Shown piece after piece: positions 43,026-51,761 of a DNA stretch of 64,000 nt (position 1 is its first letter; every line of letters begins with the position of its first letter). This DNA is from Ruminococcus sp. Its GTDB lineage: Bacteria; Bacillota_A; Clostridia; Oscillospirales; Ruminococcaceae. The translations under genes and the position numbers were made by a program. The notes under the pieces are model-generated. The model had not been told where the DNA came from, did no database searches, and saw nothing but the letters and a program-made list of their open reading frames with translations. The stretch is taken from contig JAFVAN010000015.1 in assembly GCA_017480485.1 (NCBI GenBank), positions 1 through 64,000 of the forward strand. Direction: 5' to 3'.

Positions 43026-43195
43026 GAACCGCCGCCGAGTATCGCTCACCTGTGGGTGGAGCATATCGCTTGCCGCAGGCACTTAACGGACTATGTCGCA
43101 GAACTCTGCGATGGTGTTACTTCTATTTCCGTTGGCCTTGGGCGTTATGCTGACTGTTGCACCGCGAGGGAAACCCCGTGCTTCTCACCATAGTG

Positions 43196-43395
43196 AACGA
43201 GCTTGCGAGTGCTCACGCGACCTGCCCCGGCGGGGCACCGCCCGAGCTTGCGAGTGCTCACGCGACCTGCCCAGGCGGGGCACCGCCCGAGCTTGCGAGT
43301 GTTCACGCGACCTGCCCAGGCGGGGCACCGCCCTCACGCGACTTGCCCAGGCGGGGCACCGCCCTCACGCGACTTGCGCCGTGCGCGCTAGCACC
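43196..43395. repeat. tandem array of family A, three 45-bp and two 31-bp units
   Basis: Units start at 43199, 43244 and 43289 (45 bp each), then 43334 and 43365 (31 bp; the last diverges into the usual family A end, GCGCGCTAGCACC). Units differ by single bases. There are no spacers, so it is not a CRISPR array. The rest of 42861-43618 holds no supported gene. Confidence 0.85.
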
Positions 43396-43627
43396 TTCTC
43401 CTATAAACAGGCAAAAAAGGGCGTTTTGTTGCACGGCCGTGTGCAACAAATGGGGGGTTGTGGATAAATTAAATATAAAAACATATGTTTGCACAAACCA
43501 TGATAGAAAACTTTGTGGAAAAGAGAGAATTTTTTTGAGGGGCGCTTGATGGACAGTTAGGGCGCCGCAGGCCCGAGGAGGGCATCAAATTCGTTTAATA
43601 TTTTTATATATAGAAAGTGTGAAAGCT

Positions 43628-44911
43628 ATGCTTGAAAAAGAGATCGAACAGTATTACGCCGAGCATGAGGCGGAGATGATTGGGAGGCTGGATGAGCTTT
43701 GCTCCATCGACAGCTCCTTCCGCGACCCGAGGCCCGAGGAGGGCCTGCCCTTTGGAGAGGGGTCCGCAAGGGCTCTGAAATGGGTACAGGATTTTGGACA
43801 GGAGATCGGACTATCTGTACGAAATATTGACCGGCACGTTATTGCGATGGACTGGAAGGAGGGAGCCGAGCCTGTTCTGGCCATACTGAGCCACGCGGAT
43901 GTTGTTCCCGCAAACGCCGAGGAATGGACCTATCCTCCCTTCCGTGCCACCCGGGTCGGAGACCGCCTCTACGGCCGCGGCACCATCGACGACAAGGGCC
44001 CCACCGTGGCCGTTATGTACGCCATAAAGTGCCTGAGGGAGCTGGGCGTGAAGCTTGAACAGAGCTTTAGGATGGTGGTAGGCGGCAACGAGGAACAGGG
44101 CTGCGAGGACATCGAATACTACGCCGCCCGCGAGCCCTTCCCGGAAATGGTGGTCACCCCCGACGGCTCCTTCCCCGTTCTCAACTGCGAGAAGGGCATG
44201 GTGCATTTGATGTTCGTATCCTCATATGACGGCCCCGAGCTCAGCGGCGGCACTGTCATCAACGCCATCCCGGACAAGTGCCTTTTTGACGGAAGGGTCT
44301 ACACTGGCCGCGCCGCCCACGGCTCCCGCCCCGAAAACGGCGAGAACGCCATCACAAAATTCCTGTCGGGATACGAGGGTGAAAACGCGCAGCTGCGGGC
44401 TTTGGCGCGGCTCTTCCCCCACGGAGAGTACAACGGGCACAGCACCGGGCTGGGCTTCTCCGACCCGCTCACGGGAGAGATGACCTGCGCCCTGACCATA
44501 CTTCGCTCCTGCGGCGGCAGGCTTGAAGGGGGCATCGACATCCGCTATCCCATCGACCGCAGCTATGCCGAGATAAGCGGCATCATCCGCTCCACGCTGG
44601 AGGCCGCAGGCTTCGAGATCAGCGAGTGCGAGGGCATGGAGCCTCATCACGTCCCCGAGGAGTCGCGGCTGGTACAGACGCTGCTTGGTGTTTACGAAAA
44701 GGTGAGGGGCGAAAAGGGCGAGTGCATTGCCGAGGGCGGCATCACCTACGTTCACAACACGGCGGGGGGCGTTGCCTTCGGGGCGGAGTACCCTTGGGAG
44801 GAGAACAATATGCACGGCGCCGACGAGCACATAGAGCTCAGCACCTTCCGCGACAACTTTTTGATGTACGCCCACGCGATAATGGAATTATGTAATGCGC
44901 AATTATCGTGA
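43628..44911 (+). CDS. M20 family metallo-dipeptidase (PepV/Sapep type)
   Basis: 427 residues. A zinc- or manganese-dependent enzyme that cleaves dipeptides in the cytoplasm. Metal and catalytic motifs are ILSHADVVPA, GRGTIDDKGPT and VGGNEEQGCED, and the lid/dimer domain carries AHGSRPENGENAI. ATG at 43628 is used; a GTG three codons upstream (43619) is possible, and neither has a strong ribosome site. The C-terminal codons resemble the GTGCATT-type repeat seen at 35.8 kb, so the natural end may have been altered by a repeat. Confidence 0.92.
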   Translation: MLEKEIEQYYAEHEAEMIGRLDELCSIDSSFRDPRPEEGLPFGEGSARALKWVQDFGQEIGLSVRNIDRHVIAMDWKEGAEPVLAILSHADVVPANAEEWTYPPFRATRVGDRLYGRGTIDDKGPTVAVMYAIKCLRELGVKLEQSFRMVVGGNEEQGCEDIEYYAAREPFPEMVVTPDGSFPVLNCEKGMVHLMFVSSYDGPELSGGTVINAIPDKCLFDGRVYTGRAAHGSRPENGENAITKFLSGYEGENAQLRALARLFPHGEYNGHSTGLGFSDPLTGEMTCALTILRSCGGRLEGGIDIRYPIDRSYAEISGIIRSTLEAAGFEISECEGMEPHHVPEESRLVQTLLGVYEKVRGEKGECIAEGGITYVHNTAGGVAFGAEYPWEENNMHGADEHIELSTFRDNFLMYAHAIMELCNAQLS

Positions 44912-44940
44912 CAGCCACAGAATTGCTTATACAAAACAAC

Positions 44941-44972
44941 AGCCCCCAGCCAAGCCGGTTGGGGGCATTTTG
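44941..44972 (+). terminator. terminator after the dipeptidase
   Basis: Arms GCCCCCA and TTGGGGGC (plus an inner CC/GG) with ATTTT behind. Confidence 0.65.
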
Positions 44973-45060
44973 CAGCGCCGCAACGACGCCGCCTCTTACA
45001 TAAAGCAGGAAAGAGCGAAGCGATTTTTCCGTCCGTAGGAGGAAACCCCACCACCCCCGC
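44972..45060. repeat. family D repeat
   Basis: GCAGCGCCGCAACGACGCCG and following sequence match 41580-41700 and, inverted, 38010-38107. Confidence 0.6.
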
Positions 45061-45084
45061 CTATCATAAGGCTTGATCCTGAGC

Positions 45085-45114
45085 ACAAAAAAGCCTCCCC
45101 TGAAAGGGGAGGTG
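45085..45114 (-). terminator. terminator after the 173-residue membrane gene
   Basis: Arms CCTCCCCT and AGGGGAGG with a T run on the minus strand. Confidence 0.65.
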
Positions 45115-45152
45115 GCTTGCCACAGGCAAGACGGAGGGGTCACATCCAGACC

Positions 45153-45674
45153 CTACTCATCCGTCCGTCCCAGCTTCTTGACATACATCAAATACGCCAG
45201 CGCCAGCGTGAAGACCACATCCGCGATGCAGATGCTGCGGAAGGCTATCAGGGTCACTATCACGGGCAGCAGCACCGTGGCGGGGCGCATCAGGATGGCG
45301 AAAAGGCTGTGAGACTTGGTCATGTACACTCCCGAGGCAAAGAGAGGCGACAGCAGCCCGAAGGCTATCCAGCACACCAGCCGCAGCACCGAGAACTGCT
45401 CATAGCCTGTTGTCTTCGTCAGGTAGTACCAGAGGCCGAAATTCGCCAGCAGCATCGGCACCGCAAAGAAGGACACAAAGATCACCGCCTGCTTCTTCGC
45501 GCTGCACAGCAGCGTCACCAGCACGCAGATGAACACCCAAGCCATCAGCCGCGAGGTCACGTCCTCGAACAGTATATCCTTGTACTCTGCATACCGCGCC
45601 CCAAGCCCGCACAAGGCGCCCAGCAGCGCCGCCGCAGGGGGCGTGAGTATTATCTCTTTTAGTCTCTCTGTCAT
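45153..45674 (-). CDS. polytopic membrane protein of unknown function
   Basis: 173 residues with about six hydrophobic segments (12-28, 40-58, 63-85, 97-115, 125-150, 150-165). No family motif was recognised. The neighbours are repeats on both sides; it is probably monocistronic. Confidence 0.75.
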   Translation of the reverse strand: MTERLKEIILTPPAAALLGALCGLGARYAEYKDILFEDVTSRLMAWVFICVLVTLLCSAKKQAVIFVSFFAVPMLLANFGLWYYLTKTTGYEQFSVLRLVCWIAFGLLSPLFASGVYMTKSHSLFAILMRPATVLLPVIVTLIAFRSICIADVVFTLALAYLMYVKKLGRTDE

Positions 45675-45702
45675 TGTCTTTTGCTCCTTCTTTTTAATTC
45701 CC

Positions 45703-46066
45703 CCACCAAGGTCTCAATTCTGCGCACACGCAAATTCTCAGCGCCTCCCCGGAGGGGAGGTGGGTGCCTTTTTTAATTCCCCCACCAAGGCCTCAATTCT
45801 GCGTACACGCAAATTCTCAGCGCCTCCCCGGAGGGGAGGTGGGCGCCTTGGTGGATGAGGTGGCGGTGCAGCCGTTCGGTGGGCTTTGTGCGGGCGGTAT
45901 CTATCTAGGCTGCTGTTTCGCGAGGGAGCCCCCTCGCACCACAGAGTTGTAAACGAGCTTGCGAGTGCTCACGCGAATTGCGCCGTGCGCGCTAGCACCC
46001 CCGGAGGGGAGGTGGGTGCCCTTGTGGATGAGGTGGCGGTGCAGCCGTTAGGAGGGCTTTATATTT
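45703..46066. repeat. two tandem family C copies, one family A copy, one partial family C copy
   Basis: AATTCCCCCACCAAGG occurs twice, at about 45707 and 45776. Family A follows at 45908-46000, and a family C fragment at 46003-46066. No gene is supported. Confidence 0.7.
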
Positions 46067-46093
46067 CTCGCCCTTCACCAAAATTGTGCATCG

Positions 46094-47209
46094 TCAAACC
46101 AGTTTGTAGTTGCCCAAAAACTTGAAATAGCTCAGCTCGTAGCTCAGCTCGTCGATGAGCTTGACCACCTGCGGGGACTTTAGCGAGCCCTCAAAATCCA
46201 GATAGAACACCGCGTCAAAATCCGTGTCCGCAATGGGGCGGGATTCGATCATCGTCAGGTTCAGCCCCGCCGCCGAGAACTTTGTCAGCAGGCGGTAAAG
46301 CGCCGCCCGCCTGTGGGGCAGTGCCAGTGATACCGAAATGGTGTCGGCCCCCTCGGGGCAAAGGGTCTCCTTAGAGATAAGTATAAAACGGGTGGCGTTG
46401 TGGCGGGCGTCGGCAATGTCCCGCCGCAGCACCACAAGGCCCTGCTCCTCTGCGCATTTCTCGGAGCAGATGGCGGCTATGGGCTCACTTGACCCCGCCA
46501 CCAGCTCCGCCGCGATAGAGGTGTTCTTGGCGGTACGGGTGCTGTAGCCGCCGGAGTGTATGAACCGCGAGCACTGCATCAGCGCCTGCTCGTGAGAGCA
46601 GAGTATCTCGATGTCCTCCTCCCTCGTCCCCGGGCGGGCCGCAAGGCAGTGAGAGACCGTCAGCTTCGTGGTGGCGCAGATCTTAAGGTCGTATTCCTTC
46701 AAAAGCTCGTAGGTCTGGGAGACAGAGCCCGCGGTGGAGTTCTCTATCGGCACCACCCCAAGCTCGCACTCGCCGCTCTCCACGGCCTTGAACACCTTCC
46801 GAAAGCTGTCGTAGAACACGGGCTCCAGCGCCTTCGAGAACTGGCCGCAGGCAATGTGAGAGTAGCTGCCGCTTATGCCCGGGACCGCCGCCCTTGCGGG
46901 CTTTGTCAGGTCAAGGGGGGCATGGGCTATCTCCTCACGCTCCGCAAACACCCGCTGGTATTGCAGCAGCTTCGAGATGTCCATAAGTGTGGAGAACAGC
47001 ACCTGTGAGCCGCCTCCCAGCCACTCGGGCATATCTCGGCGCACGCGGTCAAGTATCTCGTCCTCGCGGCTGCTCTGGAAGATGTCCAGATCATTCTGCT
47101 TCTTGTACTCCGCCACCTGCACGCAGAGCTCCATCCGCTCTGCAAACAGCCGCTCTATCTCCCTGTCTATCCCGTTTATCCCCTGTCGGAGCTCGTTAAG
47201 ATCCTTCAT
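46094..47209 (-). CDS. pheA: bifunctional chorismate mutase/prephenate dehydratase
   Basis: 371 residues. Converts chorismate to prephenate and then phenylpyruvate for phenylalanine. The N-terminal AroQ chorismate mutase domain (about 1-85) has RQGINGIDREIERLFAERME. The dehydratase domain (about 108-285) has VPIENSTAGSV and the catalytic NATRFILIS. A C-terminal ACT domain (about 295-371) has LTMIESRPI for feedback binding of phenylalanine. It follows the HAD gene by 71 bp on the same strand. Confidence 0.95.
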   Translation of the reverse strand: MKDLNELRQGINGIDREIERLFAERMELCVQVAEYKKQNDLDIFQSSREDEILDRVRRDMPEWLGGGSQVLFSTLMDISKLLQYQRVFAEREEIAHAPLDLTKPARAAVPGISGSYSHIACGQFSKALEPVFYDSFRKVFKAVESGECELGVVPIENSTAGSVSQTYELLKEYDLKICATTKLTVSHCLAARPGTREEDIEILCSHEQALMQCSRFIHSGGYSTRTAKNTSIAAELVAGSSEPIAAICSEKCAEEQGLVVLRRDIADARHNATRFILISKETLCPEGADTISVSLALPHRRAALYRLLTKFSAAGLNLTMIESRPIADTDFDAVFYLDFEGSLKSPQVVKLIDELSYELSYFKFLGNYKLV

Positions 47210-47263
47210 ATTTTATCCTTTCGATTTTTCCTTCTGACTGCTCATCTTGCTTTTTCCGCCTAA

Positions 47264-47290
47264 ATTCTAACCTCTAACATCTAACCTCTG
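47264..47290. repeat. family B repeat fused to the HAD gene stop
   Basis: CTAACCTCTAACATCTAACC in plus orientation. The HAD gene's TAG (47281-47283) is inside it. Confidence 0.65.
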
Positions 47291-47931
47291 AATATAACCT
47301 CCCCCGCCTTGTCCAGCGTCTCGCAGACCGCGTAGGTCAGGGGCAGGATGTCCCTCGTGGGCTGGGTCAGGTCGGGTATCATTATCACGTTCAAATGTGC
47401 CACCGCCGCCGAGATAACGCCGTTTGGCGAATCCTCCAGCGCCACACACTCTCGGGGATCAAGGCCCAGCTGGGCGCAGGCCCGTATGTAGATGTCCGGG
47501 GCGGGCTTGCCGTTTGCCACCATGTTCCCGCAGATGAACTCGTCGAACTTTTCAAAGACGCCGATGCTCTTTAGGTACCATTCGGTGCGGGGATAGTCGG
47601 TGGCGGTGCAGACTGCGGCCTTTAGGTCCGAGCGGCCTATCCTGTCCAGCAGCCGGTCAAGGCCCGGCTTCTTGTCGATGCCCTGCTCTTTGATGTAGGC
47701 GTTCATCAGCTGCTGCCTGCGGGCCCGCACACGGGGGTAGTCAAAATCCGGGCAGACGATGCGCTTCAAATGCCCCTCGGCATAGGGTGCCGACATAGAG
47801 CGTATGTCAAGAACGTGCTCGGGCCGCATGGGGAAGCCCAGCTCCTCCGCTGCCTCCACCCAGAACCGCTGCAGCAGCCTCTCGGTGTCCACCATCAGCC
47901 CGTCCATATCAAATATCACTGCCTTGAACAT
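47281..47931 (-). CDS. HAD-superfamily phosphatase/phosphomutase
   Basis: 216 residues, close to beta-phosphoglucomutase-like hydrolases. Motif I DMDGLMVDTE holds the nucleophile Asp. A helical cap domain follows, the Lys motif is NGKPAPDIY, and motif IV is LEDSPNGV. The substrate cannot be told. AAGGAGG precedes the ATG. The final RG and stop come from a family B repeat, so the C-terminus may be trimmed or replaced. Confidence 0.9.
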   Translation of the reverse strand: MFKAVIFDMDGLMVDTERLLQRFWVEAAEELGFPMRPEHVLDIRSMSAPYAEGHLKRIVCPDFDYPRVRARRQQLMNAYIKEQGIDKKPGLDRLLDRIGRSDLKAAVCTATDYPRTEWYLKSIGVFEKFDEFICGNMVANGKPAPDIYIRACAQLGLDPRECVALEDSPNGVISAAVAHLNVIMIPDLTQPTRDILPLTYAVCETLDKAGEVIFRG

Positions 47932-48379
47932 TGGTGCCTCCTTGATCGTAGTAAAAGCTTGCGGTGTATGGAAAAAAATACTTCATATCGGTCTGTTCCG
48001 CACTGACCTTCAAACGGCCGCGCTGCGAAGAGACGATATAGCTATTGGCGTAAACAAGCATCATGGTCTCGGTCGGAGTGCGGCTTTTTTCTCACTGCTT
48101 CTCATGCTGCACATCCTTTCCCCGCTGTATGGCGACGCTAACGGCTGTAGTCGGTGCCCCGACAGGGCAAGTCGCGTGAGCACTCGCAAACAAGCCTTCC
48201 GAACGGCTGCACCGCCGCCTCATCCACAAAGGCACCCACCTCCCCTCCGGGGAGGCGCTGAGACCCCGCGTGTGCGCAGAATTGAAGCCTTGGTGGGGGA
48301 ATTAAAAAAGGCAGCCCGGCTTTCTGGGGGCGGGGCTGCCTTTTGTCATTCATATATCAGGAAAACGCCCGCTGTGCTG
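47932..48379. repeat. gap with family A and family C copies
   Basis: 48130-48190 is family A and 48195-48306 family C (inverted). The first 200 bases hold no recognised feature. Confidence 0.6.
48304..48344 (-). terminator. terminator after carB
   Basis: Arms AAAAGGCAGCCC and GGGCTGCCTTTT around a GC-rich loop, T run on the minus strand. Confidence 0.75.
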
Positions 48380-51300
48380 TCACTCTGTAATATCGGCGTG
48401 GTGTGCCTGAAGGGACTTTACGCCGAAGTGGGTGTTCTGCTTGATGGCCTTGATGCCCTCGGCGCTGGCCTTGGCGGCAGCCATCGTTGTGATGTAGGGC
48501 ACCCTGTGCTTGATGGCGGCCTTTCTGATGTAGCTGTCATCGTGGGCGCTGGTCTTGCCAGCGGGGGTGTTCACGATAAGCTGTATCTCGCCGTTGGCGA
48601 TCTCGTCCGCGATGTTGGGCCTGCCCTCGTAGATCTTGAAGATCTTCTTTACGGGGATGCCCGCGTTCTTTATCATCTCGAAGCTCTTGCCCGTGGCGAT
48701 GATGTTGAAGCCCAGCTCGTTGAAGGCCTGAGCGATCTCAAGCAGCTCGGGCTTGTCGCGGTCGTTTACGCTGAGGAGCACCGTGCCCTCCTGAGGCAGG
48801 CGGGTCTGGGTGGCCTCCTGGGCCTTGTAATAGGCCTCGCCAAAGCTGGGAGAAATGCCAAGCACCTCACCCGTAGAGCGCATCTCGGGCCCGAGGACGG
48901 GGTCTACCTCCTGGAACATATTGAAGGGGAACACGGCCTCCTTGACGCCGTAGTGACCTATCTTCTTGTCCCTGAGAGCGGGAACGGGAGAGGGCCTGCC
49001 TGTCAGGTCGGCGGTGATTATCTCGGTGGCGATCTTTACCATGTTGATGCTGCACACCTTGGACACCAGCGGAACGGTCCTCGAGGCTCTCGGGTTGGCC
49101 TCCAGCACATAGACGGTGTCGCCCTCGATGGCGTACTGCATATTCATAAGACCCTTGACGTTCATCTCGACGGCAATGCGCTTGGTGTATTCCTTGATGG
49201 TGGCAACGATCTCGGGAGGAAGGTTCTTGGAGGGCAGGATGCAGGCGGAGTCGCCCGAATGGATGCCCGCAAGCTCGATGTGCTCCATAACGGCGGGCAC
49301 AAAGCAGTTCTCGCCGTCAGAGATAGCGTCGGCCTCGCACTCCGTTGCGTGGTTGAGGAAGCGGTCGATGAGGATGGGCCTGTCGGGGGTAACGCCTACC
49401 GCCGCAGACATATAAACTCTCATCATCTCGTCGTCGTGTACTATCTCCATTCCGCGGCCGCCCAGAACGTAGGAGGGGCGCACCATTACGGGATAGCCGA
49501 TGCGGTTGGCGATCTCAAGCGCCTCGTCAACATTTACCGCCATGCCGCTCTCGGGCATGGGAATGCCAAGCTTGTCCATCATGGCGCGGAAGTGGTCTCT
49601 GTCCTCGGCCAGATCTATGGTCTCGGGGGTGGTGCCAAGGATGTTCACACCGTACTTTTTAAGGTCGTTGGCAAGGTTAAGAGGCGTCTGGCCGCCGAAC
49701 TGCGCGATAACGCCCACGGGCTTCTCCTTCTCGTGGATGGAGAGCACGTCCTCGAGGGTCAGGGGCTCAAAGTAGAGCTTGTCGGATGTGTCGTAGTCGG
49801 TGGAAACGGTCTCGGGGTTGCAGTTGACGATGATGGACTCGAAGCCCAGCTTTTTCAGGGCCAGCGCTGCATGAACGCAGCAGTAGTCGAACTCGATGCC
49901 CTGACCGATCCTGTTGGGGCCGCCGCCGAGGATCATTATCTTCGGGCGATCGGTGTTGGAGGGGCTCTTGTCCTCGTCCAGATGATATGTTGAATAGTAA
50001 TAGGCAGCGTTCTGTGTGCCGCTTACGTGCACGCCCTCCCAAGCCTCCTTGATGCCGAAGCCGATGCGGGCGTTTCTTATCTCTTCCTCTGTTACCTCCA
50101 GCAGCGAGCTTAAATATCTGTCGCTGAAGCCGTCGAGCTTTGCCTGACGGAGTTGGGGCTCTGCGGGGACTGCGCCCTTGTTTTTAAGCAGCTCCTCCTC
50201 CTCGTCCACAAGCTCCTTCATCTGCTCCAGGAACCAGTGCTTGATCTTGGTGAGCTCCCAGATCTCGTCGATGGTGGCACCCTTGCGCAGGGCCTCGTAG
50301 ATAACGAACTGCCTCTCGCTGGTGGGGAAGCGCAGCTTTTCAAGCAGCTGCTCCTTGGTAAGGGAGTTGAAGTCCTTTGCGAAGCCAAGGCCGTAGCGCC
50401 CGGTCTCGAGGCTGCGGATGGCCTTCTGGAAGGCCTCCTTGTAGGTCTTGCCTATGCTCATTACCTCGCCAACGGCGCGCATCTGTGTGCCAAGGTGGTC
50501 CTCGGCGCCCTTGAATTTTTCAAAGGCCCATCTTGCAAATTTGATAACGACGTAGTCGCCGTCGGGGACGTACTTATCCAGCGTGCCGTACTTGCCGCAG
50601 GGTATCTCGTCCAGAGTCAGGCCGCAGGCCAGCATTGCGGAAACGAGGGCTATGGGGAAGCCCGTAGCCTTCGAGGCCAGCGCCGACGAACGGGATGTAC
50701 GGGGGTTTATCTCGATAACGACTATCCTGCCCGTCTCGGGGTCTCTTGCAAACTGGCAGTTGCAGCCGCCGATGACCTCTATCGACTCGATGATGCGGTA
50801 GCTCATCTCCTGTAACTGGGCCTGAACGTCCTCGGGGATGGTCAGCATGGGAGCGGAGCAGAAGGAGTCGCCTGTATGCACGCCGATGGGGTCGATGTTC
50901 TCTATGAAGCAGACGGTGATCTTGTTGTTCTTGGCGTCTCTTACGACCTCCAGCTCAAGCTCCTCCCAGCCGAAGATGCACTCCTCGACCAGCACCTGAC
51001 CCACAAGGCTTGCCTGCAAGCCGCGGGCGCAGACTACCTTAAGCTCGTCCACGTTATACACCATGCCGCCGCCTGCGCCGCCCATAGTGTATGCAGGGCG
51101 CAGGACCACGGGGTATTTCAGCTCCTCGGCGATCTTTACGGCCTCGTCAACGCTGTAGGCCACCTGGCTCTTGGGCATTCCGATGCCAAGGGCGCTCATG
51201 GCGTTCTTGAACTCTATCCTGTCCTCGCCGCGCTCGATGGCGTCCACCTGAACGCCGATGACCTGCACGCCGTACTTTTTGAGCACGCCCGCCTTGTCCA

Positions 51301-51604
51301 GCTCCGAGCAGAGGTTAAGGCCCGACTGTCCGCCAAGGTTAGGCAGCAGAGCGTCGGGGCGCTCCTTCTCGATTATCTGGGTGAGCCTGTCGAGGTTCAA
51401 GGGCTCTATGTAGGTGATATCGGCCACGTCGGGGTCGGTCATAATGGTGGCGGGGTTGGAGTTGACGAGGACTATCTTATAGCCCAGACTCCTAAGCGCC
51501 TTGCACGCCTGTGTTCCCGAATAGTCGAACTCGCAGGCCTGTCCGATGATGATTGGGCCCGAGCCGATGATCATGATCTTGTTGATATCCTGTTTCTTTG
51601 GCAT
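48380..51604 (-). CDS. carB: carbamoyl-phosphate synthase large subunit
   Basis: 1,074 residues, full length. Makes carbamoyl phosphate for pyrimidines and arginine from bicarbonate, ammonia and two ATP. Two homologous ATP-grasp halves are visible ([20 protein letters not shown] and [37 protein letters not shown] and [16 protein letters not shown]). The C-terminal MGS-like regulatory domain runs from about 940. The glutaminase subunit carA is not adjacent, so it must be elsewhere. The promoter lies 60 bp upstream. Confidence 0.97.
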   Translation of the reverse strand: [1074 protein letters not shown]

Positions 51605-51662
51605 ACAAAAAACTCCGTTCTGTTAAAAAATATCATAGCGGTCAAAAAAATCCCTAACTTAT

Positions 51663-51691
51663 ATAATAGCATATTGTGGAGGAAAATGCAA
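51663..51691 (-). promoter_or_regulatory. promoter for carB
   Basis: Minus-strand TTGCAT, 17-bp spacer, TATTAT, with TG before the -10. Confidence 0.65.
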
Positions 51692-51723
51692 TATTAAAAT
51701 CAGGTTAATTCAAAAAAGTTCAT

Positions 51724-51755
51724 AAAAAAATCTCCCCGAGGGTTTCGGGGAGACT
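51724..51755 (-). terminator. terminator after the leucine-rich-repeat protein
   Basis: Arms TCTCCCCGA and TCGGGGAGA with a T run on the minus strand. Confidence 0.8.
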
Positions 51756-51761
51756 GATGGC

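Noticed and set aside
43196..43395. CRISPR array
   Set aside because: The repeats are directly contiguous with no unique spacers, and no cas genes are present.
43157..43549. ORF coding repeated ELASAHATCPGGAPP units
   Set aside because: It is translation of the family A tandem array; no ribosome site, and all frames stay open in this GC-rich repeat.
47804..49993. 729-codon plus-strand ORF
   Set aside because: It crosses the HAD gene start, two repeats and the carB end in antisense; no start signal.
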